Positions 1 to 5,070 of a stretch of DNA of 7,113 nt are shown piece by piece (the stretch's first letter is position 1; the number at the start of each line of letters is the position of its first letter). This DNA comes from Thermoanaerobaculales bacterium (GTDB lineage Bacteria; Acidobacteriota; Thermoanaerobaculia; Thermoanaerobaculales; Sulfomarinibacteraceae), in the NCBI GenBank assembly GCA_029932545.1, contig JAOZPW010000019.1, forward strand, positions 14,027 to 21,139, given 5' to 3'. Both the position numbers and the translations under genes were made by a program. The notes beneath the pieces were generated by a model. That model was not told where the DNA came from. It searched no databases and was given only the letters and a program-made list of their open reading frames with translations.

Positions 1-10
1 ACTGGAAACT
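1..10 (-). repeat. Partial inverted copy of the AGTTTCC heptamer repeat
   Basis: The first ten bases, ACTGGAAACT, read AGTTTCCAGT on the minus strand. That is one unit plus three bases of the array at 238-272, in the opposite orientation. It sits at the window edge, so a longer array may continue to the left. Ten bases could also match by chance. Confidence 0.4.
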
Positions 11-237
11 AGGGACCGACGCCAGGCCGGAGGCCTGCCGAGCCAGAGGCCCGGGCCCGCGAAACGGGTAGTGTGGGCTAGAAACACACGCCGCAAACCA
101 GAGGTATCACTGATTTTGTATGGAACCATGAAAAAGACCATCGAGGTTTAGACAATTACTGAACCATCCGAGTGCCTGATTGATGAGTTGAACCCAACGC
201 CGAACGCCCTTTTCGGTTCCATTGGAAGATCGGATCG

Positions 238-272
<35 letters not shown>

Positions 273-375
273 AACCCGGCTGATCCGGAATCGTGTAGGT
301 TCCGGTTCAGCCAGGTTGCGCTAAAATCGCCGTTCGAAAACACGAAGCGACGGACCTTCTACAGGACCGCCGGAC

Positions 376-380
376 AGGAG
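376..380 (+). promoter_or_regulatory. Ribosome binding site of the ABC ATPase gene
   Basis: AGGAG lies nine bases before ATG 390. It decides the start: the same frame is open back to an ATG at 222, but that codon lacks a comparable site and the extension would run through the heptamer repeat. Confidence 0.7.
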
Positions 381-389
381 ACTCTACCC

Positions 390-1337
390 ATGATCGAAGT
401 TGAAAACCTCTCAAAGGTCTTCGTCGACACAGCCGTCGTCGATGATGTCACCTTCTTCGTACCCGAGGGCCAGATTTTGGGTTTCCTCGGCCCCAACGGT
501 GCGGGTAAGACCACCGCCATGCGTATGATTACGACCTTCCTGCGCCCGACGGCCGGCACGATCACCGTCGCCGGCATCAACGCGGACGACGATCCTGTCG
601 GACTGCGCAGGAACATCGGTTATTTGCCCGAAAACGTGCCGCTCTATCCCGAAATGCGGATCGATGAGTACCTGCGTTTCCGCGCTGACATCGAGGAGGT
701 GCCTCATCGCCACCAGGGCGCGAGGATTGATGACGTCGTCGAGCGGTGCCTGCTCTCCGATGTGCGCCGCCAGGTTATCGGAACGCTGTCCAAGGGCTTC
801 CGCCAACGTGTCGGCCTCGCGAGTGCGCTGATTCACCAGCCGACAGTCCTGATCCTCGATGAGCCGACCGTCGGCCTCGACCCCAATCAGATCATCCGGA
901 TCCGGGAACTCCTGGTCGAACTGGGTCAGGATCACACAGTCCTGTTGTCGACCCACATCCTCCCCGAGGTGGAAACGGTCTGCGACCGGGTATTGATCAT
1001 CAACCGGGGACGGATCGTAGCCGACGGGACGCCCGATGGGCTCCGCTCCAGAATGGCAGGCAAGCCGATCCTCGAGGTTGTGTTCAAGGATGCCCCCGAG
1101 GACCAGGTCCTTGGCACCTTCGAGTCTCTGACGGGGCTTCTCGGCGTCGACTGCCTTGATGACGGACGATTCCGCCTTGAGTGCGACACGACCGGTGATC
1201 TACGGGAGCCGATCTTTCGGCTGGCGGTCGACAGAGGTTGGACCCTATTGGAAATGAGTCCCGGCAAGGCTTCGCTCGAAGACGTTTTCGTCCGGCTGAC
1301 CACCGACGAACAGGCCGACCCGGCCGAGGAGGCGTGA
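390..1337 (+). CDS. ABC transporter ATP-binding protein, ABC-2/GldA-like
   Basis: A 315-residue cytoplasmic ATPase that should power the permease encoded next. All nucleotide-binding motifs are present: Walker A GPNGAGKT (34-41), signature LSKGFRQR (133-140), Walker B LILDEP (154-159) with catalytic Glu158, D-loop GLD (162-164) and switch His189. At the usual Q-loop position the sequence is IGYLPENVPLYPEM, with Glu81 where many ABC proteins have Gln. From memory this YLPE form is common in the GldA/NatA-like ABC-2 group, so it is probably not a defect. Residues from about 225 to 315 form the C-terminal extension typical of ABC-2 ATPases, ending in the usual SLEDVFVRLT (295-304). The start is ATG 390, because AGGAG stands nine bases upstream and homology begins at once (MIEVENLSKVF). 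The stop codon overlaps the permease start (TGATG), implying coupled translation. The family assignment is strong; the transported substrate is not known. Confidence 0.93.
   Translation: MIEVENLSKVFVDTAVVDDVTFFVPEGQILGFLGPNGAGKTTAMRMITTFLRPTAGTITVAGINADDDPVGLRRNIGYLPENVPLYPEMRIDEYLRFRADIEEVPHRHQGARIDDVVERCLLSDVRRQVIGTLSKGFRQRVGLASALIHQPTVLILDEPTVGLDPNQIIRIRELLVELGQDHTVLLSTHILPEVETVCDRVLIINRGRIVADGTPDGLRSRMAGKPILEVVFKDAPEDQVLGTFESLTGLLGVDCLDDGRFRLECDTTGDLREPIFRLAVDRGWTLLEMSPGKASLEDVFVRLTTDEQADPAEEA
1326..1332 (+). promoter_or_regulatory. Ribosome binding site of the permease gene, inside the ATPase gene
   Basis: GAGGAGG lies within the last ATPase codons, four bases before ATG 1337. It supports that start over an in-frame ATG at 1238, which would duplicate about 100 bases of coding sequence. 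The short spacing and TGATG overlap point to translational coupling. Confidence 0.65.
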
Positions 1338-2080
1338 TGATCAAGACCCTTGCAATCCTCAGGCGTGAACTCATTGCCTATTTCTCCTCGCCTCTGGCCT
1401 ACCTTGTCATGACCGGATTCCTGCTGCTCCAGGGACTGATTTTTTACCTGGTCCTGGCATTTCTCAACAATCCGGGTTCCCAGACCATGGCGCCGATGGA
1501 GGCGTTTTTCGGAGGCACAATCTTCTTCTGGCTCTTCCTGCTGTTCGTCGTACCGGTGATCACGATGCGGCTGATTGCCGAAGAACGAAAGACGGGAACC
1601 ATCGAGGTTTTGCTGACTTCACCGGTGACCGAAGCCCAGATCATCACAGGAAAATTTCTGGCTGCATTGGTGTTCTACACCGCCCTCTGGCTGCCGACCG
1701 GGCTCTACGTCGTCATCCTCCGTCGTTACTCGGAGATTGATCTCGGACCGGTCTTGGCGGGTTACCTCGGCGTGGTCCTGATTGGGTTTCTCTTCCTCGG
1801 CATCGGGACCTTCGCCTCGACTCTGACCAGCAACCACCTGATCGCCGCCATTCTGGCCTTCGTCGGCCTGGTCGCCCTGTTCGCCGTCCCTCTGGTCGAA
1901 CAACTGCTGGTCTCGGATTCCCTGTTCAAGGCCGCCCTGGGCTACATGGACCTCTGGTCCCATATGGAGGACTACGCCATGGGCATCGTCGACACACGCC
2001 ACGTCGTCTATGAATTGTCCGTCGGCCTGCTCTTCCTGTTTCTCGCCACTCGAAGTCTCGAAATAAAGAAGGGCCGGTAG
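1337..2080 (+). CDS. ABC-2 type permease, GldF-like
   Basis: A 247-residue integral membrane protein with about six hydrophobic segments: roughly 17-43, 60-77, 104-127, 138-160, 165-192 and 224-239. It should form the membrane channel with the preceding ATPase, probably as a dimer. Between helices 2 and 3 lies MRLIAEERKTGTIEVLLTSP (77-96), the cytoplasmic loop characteristic of GldF- and NosY-like ABC-2 permeases, thought to contact the ATPase. Length fits the single-domain GldF type and there is no fusion to the GldG-like partner, which is encoded separately two bases downstream. ATG 1337 is chosen for the GAGGAGG site and the start of recognisable sequence (MIKTLAILRRELIAYFSSPL); GTG 1334 is an in-frame alternative adding one residue. 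The ABC-2 family call is firm, and the GldF-like label rests on the motif and the neighbours. Confidence 0.9.
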   Translation: MIKTLAILRRELIAYFSSPLAYLVMTGFLLLQGLIFYLVLAFLNNPGSQTMAPMEAFFGGTIFFWLFLLFVVPVITMRLIAEERKTGTIEVLLTSPVTEAQIITGKFLAALVFYTALWLPTGLYVVILRRYSEIDLGPVLAGYLGVVLIGFLFLGIGTFASTLTSNHLIAAILAFVGLVALFAVPLVEQLLVSDSLFKAALGYMDLWSHMEDYAMGIVDTRHVVYELSVGLLFLFLATRSLEIKKGR

Positions 2081-2082
2081 GC

Positions 2083-3576
2083 ATGAGACGAACGGACATC
2101 CAACGCTCCTCAATCGCCATGGCCACCATTGTGCTGGTCACTGCCCTGATCATCATGATCAACTGGCTCGGCGCCCGCCACTGGCACCGCGCAGACTGGA
2201 CGGCCTCAAACCTCTACACCCTGTCCGAAAAAAGCCACAACATTTTGGGAGACCTCGACGAAGAGGTCCAAATCATCGTCTTCATGACTCCGGGCTCCGG
2301 GCTCTGGCCCCAGGTTCGCGAGTTACTGAATCGGTATGACGCAGCCTCCGATTCCATCGTTGTGGAATACATCGACCCTGATCGAGAGCCATTGAAGACC
2401 CAGCAGTTGGCGGAAGAATTCGGAATCTCGGTCGCCAATACGGTGGTCTTCACCGCCGGAGATCGGTCCAAGTACGTGACCTCCGATCAGATGGCGGAAT
2501 TTGACTACTCCGGAATGCAATATGGACAGCAACCGACCCTGAGCGCATTCAAGGGCGAGGAGCAGTTCACCGCCGCCATTCTCTCGCTGGTCGCACCGGA
2601 CGTGCCCAAGGTCTATTTCGTCATGGGCCACGGCGAGCCGGCGCTTCAGGCGGCCGCCAGTCGTTCGGTGCGGGGACTTTCCATCCTTCACGAGTCCTTG
2701 AAGAGGGAGAATATGGAAGCCGTCGAGACCAGCCTTCTTTCCGGCCATATCCCGGACGACGCCGACGTGCTGGCGATCGTCGGCCCTACCCGGGCATTCA
2801 CCGATGCCGAGATCAATGCGATTGACACCTATCTTCGGAACGGGGGGCGTTTGCTGGTGGCCTTGGACCCCTTGATCGAACCAGACGGTACGATGCGGAT
2901 GACCCGCCTTGAGGCTCTGCTTGCCGACTGGGACGTCGAGATCCGCGGAGATTTGGTGATCGACCCGTCGAAGAAATTGCCCTTTTATGATCTGTCAGCC
3001 GTGTACCTCGATACCTACGGCGCACATCCGATCACCGAGGGCATGGAGGGCTTTGCGGTTCTCTTCATGGTGGCACGATCAGTCGCAGCGGTGGCCGAGC
3101 CCATCGGCATTGTCACGACCCTGATCGAAACCAGTGCAGAGGGTTGGGGGGAGACCGACCTCAGCCAACTGATCCGCGGCGAACCCGTTGAACCCGGCGA
3201 ACTCGACACTCCAGGCCCGGTTGCGGTCGGCCTTGCCGTCGAGCACACACTCCAGGGCTCCGAAGGAATGGATGACGACACCTCCGACGAACCCGCCCCT
3301 GATGCAGCCGGAACCCGGCTGGTCGTAATGGGAGACTCCGACTTCCTCTCGGACACCGAAATTTCCAACGCCGGCAACAGCGTGCTCGCCATCAATGCCT
3401 TCAACTGGTTGGCCGCACAGGAACACGCCCTGGGCATTCCCCCGAGGGCCGTCACACAAAGTGGAATGTACCTGAACGACAGCCAAATGCAGATGATCCT
3501 GTTCCTGATCCTGATCGTCATGCCTGGCGCGGCAATCGCCGCCGGCATCTTCGTATGGCGCCGCCGGCGGCATTGA
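2083..3576 (+). CDS. GldG-like ABC auxiliary protein (GIFT-type, ABC_transp_aux)
   Basis: A 497-residue protein with one N-terminal membrane helix (about 10-29), a large soluble region, and a second helix near the C-terminus (about 471-492) followed by WRRRRH, which by the positive-inside rule should stay in the cytoplasm. The bulk is therefore expected in the periplasm. After helix 1, the stretch around NLYTLSEKSHNILGDLDEEV (43-62) is the hallmark opening of the GldG/ABC_transp_aux family, whose GIFT domain is shared with eukaryotic IFT52. MGHGEP (181-186), GGRLLVALDP (254-263) and GDSDFLSD (417-424) with AFNWLA (439-444) are further family-type motifs. Residues about 391-410 form an acidic linker. 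It starts two bases after the permease stop, with an AAGAAGG site (2066-2072). In Bacteroidetes GldG works with GldA and GldF in gliding; here the role is unknown, most likely an extracytoplasmic partner of the transporter. Confidence 0.85.
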   Translation: MRRTDIQRSSIAMATIVLVTALIIMINWLGARHWHRADWTASNLYTLSEKSHNILGDLDEEVQIIVFMTPGSGLWPQVRELLNRYDAASDSIVVEYIDPDREPLKTQQLAEEFGISVANTVVFTAGDRSKYVTSDQMAEFDYSGMQYGQQPTLSAFKGEEQFTAAILSLVAPDVPKVYFVMGHGEPALQAAASRSVRGLSILHESLKRENMEAVETSLLSGHIPDDADVLAIVGPTRAFTDAEINAIDTYLRNGGRLLVALDPLIEPDGTMRMTRLEALLADWDVEIRGDLVIDPSKKLPFYDLSAVYLDTYGAHPITEGMEGFAVLFMVARSVAAVAEPIGIVTTLIETSAEGWGETDLSQLIRGEPVEPGELDTPGPVAVGLAVEHTLQGSEGMDDDTSDEPAPDAAGTRLVVMGDSDFLSDTEISNAGNSVLAINAFNWLAAQEHALGIPPRAVTQSGMYLNDSQMQMILFLILIVMPGAAIAAGIFVWRRRRH

Positions 3577-3578
3577 GG
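3575..3578 (+). promoter_or_regulatory. Ribosome binding site of the DUF4340 gene, overlapping the upstream stop
   Basis: GAGG overlaps the TGA of the GldG-like gene and stands six bases before ATG 3585. It favours that start over in-frame ATG 3555, which would add the unlikely leader MAPPAALRSR and overlap the upstream gene by 22 bases. Confidence 0.55.
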
Positions 3579-3584
3579 TCACGC

Positions 3585-4949
3585 ATGAAGGGCAAGAGTC
3601 TCTTAATTCTCGCCGGCGCTGTCCTGATTCTGGGCGCGTTTATCTGGTTTTTCGAGCGGAATCAATTGACGACCGAGGAGGCCAGGATACAAGAAAACCG
3701 GATTTTCGACGGCCTCAAAGAGGGGGCCATTGTCACCTTGGACATCACCAATAGTCACGGCGTCTTCAGCTTCCATCGTCGTGCCGAGGAATGGCGAATG
3801 GTTGCTCCGGTCGAGACGGAAGCCGACCAGCCTGCGGTTGATGCCGTACTTCGTGCCCTCATTGAGTTGAACCGCGATCGTACGCTGGGAGCGGACGAGG
3901 TAGACCCCAAGGCCTACGGTCTCGACCACCCCGAGGCGACGGTCACCTTGGGCCTGACGGGCGGCCGGTCCCACACCCTCAATATCGGAAATACAACCGC
4001 GCTGGGCTCCAACCGAGCCGTGTCCACAAGCTCCGAAAGGGTCATCCTGACCAGTGGGAGCTTCTTTGCAGGCATCGACAAGGCCCTGGATGACTGGCGA
4101 TCCAGAGAGGTCACCGATGTCACCCTGGGGCGCCTAGCCGCCATCACCGTCCGGACCGGGAACGGAACGATCGAAGCGATGAACCTCGAAGACATCTGGC
4201 TTCTTCGGTCACCGGTGGAGGATAGGGCCGACCGGTTCCACCTCCAGAACCTGATCTCCGGCCTCAACGGCCTCCGGGTCGAAGAGTTTGTCGATTCAGG
4301 CGTCGACCTCGGCACTATGGGCCTGATCAATCCCAAAACCACCGTCCTGCTGGTGCCAACCGACGGCTCACCCGGTCTGACCCTGGATTTCGGGATGGCC
4401 CGCGAACACGGCGGTACGACCCAGGTTGCCTGTCGGCGCAACGGCACGGATATCTTCTGGGTCAACGACCGAGCCGTTAACGCCCTGGGCAAGGCCCCCG
4501 TGCTTTGGCGGGACAGGACGGTCCTGGCCTTAGATACATGGGACGTCATGGGCCTGAGCCTGAACGAAGGCTCGGCCACTGCCCAGCTGAGAAAAGAAAA
4601 CGGCCTATGGCGCCTTGGTGACGGCACCGAGGCTTTCGGCGAAGAGGTTCAGAAACGCCTCAGCGCACTGGCCGGGCTGAAGGCCGTCGACTTCGACCTG
4701 ATGCTCATCGGTACACCGGAATTGGGCCGGGCGGTCTTGGCCCTGGAAAGTAACGCAACTCCGCTTACAGTGACATTTTTCGAGTCGTTTGAAGACGGAG
4801 GAAACGTCCTCGTTACTGTGTCCGGTCGAGACACCGTGATGAGTGTGGCGCCCGATGATGCGTACTCAATCGTCGGAAATCTTCAGGCTCTGCGCCCGGT
4901 GAAACCTCAGGAAACGCCTGGTCCTGCCGACCAGACCGAAACGCCGTGA
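3585..4949 (+). CDS. DUF4340 domain protein with three internal repeats
   Basis: A 454-residue protein with an N-terminal membrane anchor (about 5-22: SLLILAGAVLILGAFIWF). No Cys follows, so it is not a lipoprotein. The rest is soluble and probably periplasmic. It matches the DUF4340 pattern, a family commonly encoded beside GldG-like ABC genes; its biochemical role is unknown. The soluble part repeats three times at about 135-residue spacing. An aromatic-start motif recurs at WRMVAPVETEAD (70-81), WLLRSPVEDRAD (205-216) and WRLGDGTEAFGE (342-353), each followed by an amphipathic helix. YGLDHPEATVTL (111-122) matches MGLINPKTTVLL (245-256), and DWRSREV (170-176) matches LWRDRTV (307-313). The third unit lacks the W-R-x-R element. 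The tail (about 438-454) is Pro/Thr-rich. It is the last gene of the operon, eight bases after the GldG-like gene. The likely role, by context, is an extracytoplasmic subunit of the same complex. Confidence 0.82.
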   Translation: MKGKSLLILAGAVLILGAFIWFFERNQLTTEEARIQENRIFDGLKEGAIVTLDITNSHGVFSFHRRAEEWRMVAPVETEADQPAVDAVLRALIELNRDRTLGADEVDPKAYGLDHPEATVTLGLTGGRSHTLNIGNTTALGSNRAVSTSSERVILTSGSFFAGIDKALDDWRSREVTDVTLGRLAAITVRTGNGTIEAMNLEDIWLLRSPVEDRADRFHLQNLISGLNGLRVEEFVDSGVDLGTMGLINPKTTVLLVPTDGSPGLTLDFGMAREHGGTTQVACRRNGTDIFWVNDRAVNALGKAPVLWRDRTVLALDTWDVMGLSLNEGSATAQLRKENGLWRLGDGTEAFGEEVQKRLSALAGLKAVDFDLMLIGTPELGRAVLALESNATPLTVTFFESFEDGGNVLVTVSGRDTVMSVAPDDAYSIVGNLQALRPVKPQETPGPADQTETP

Positions 4950-4975
4950 TGCCGGTGACTAAATTCAATATTCTC

Positions 4976-5014
4976 TTTTGCGTTCCCTTTGCGGCCTTCG
5001 CACCTTTGCGGTTT
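4976..5014 (+). repeat. Degenerate 8-11 bp tandem repeat (TTTGCG-type)
   Basis: Four imperfect units follow one another: TTTGCGTTCCC (4977-4987), TTTGCGGCC (4988-4996), TTCGCACC (4997-5004) and TTTGCGGTTT (5005-5014), consensus YTTYGCRNCC. It sits in the spacer between the operon and the next gene. Similar CTTTGCGNCC arrays are, from memory, common in spacers of several bacterial groups, with no agreed function. No hairpin with a T-run is visible, so I do not call a terminator. Confidence 0.6.
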
Positions 5015-5025
5015 GATTGTATTCT
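4997..5025 (+). promoter_or_regulatory. Possible sigma-70-type promoter for the PEP/pyruvate-binding gene
   Basis: TTCGCA (4997-5002) and TATTCT (5020-5025) match four of six bases each of the -35 and -10 consensus, with a 17-base spacer, about 45 bases before the gene start. The -35 lies inside the degenerate repeat. This is a weak consensus match that a spacer of this size could hold by chance. Confidence 0.22.
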
Positions 5026-5070
5026 TGTCTCTAATCCCTGTTCCCTTCAAGGACAATAGCAGCCGCTGGT

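Noticed and set aside
23..68. Intrinsic terminator of an upstream gene
   Set aside because: The stems are GC-rich but no T-run follows on the plus strand, and no A-run precedes them to serve the minus strand.
411..956. 181-residue minus-strand frame opposite the ABC ATPase
   Set aside because: The plus-strand frame has every ABC motif in order; the antisense product is a compositional shadow with no recognisable domain.
390..3576. Naming the genes gldA, gldF and gldG outright
   Set aside because: The resemblance is at family level only. True gliding genes belong to Bacteroidetes, and nothing else of a gliding or type IX secretion apparatus is visible here.
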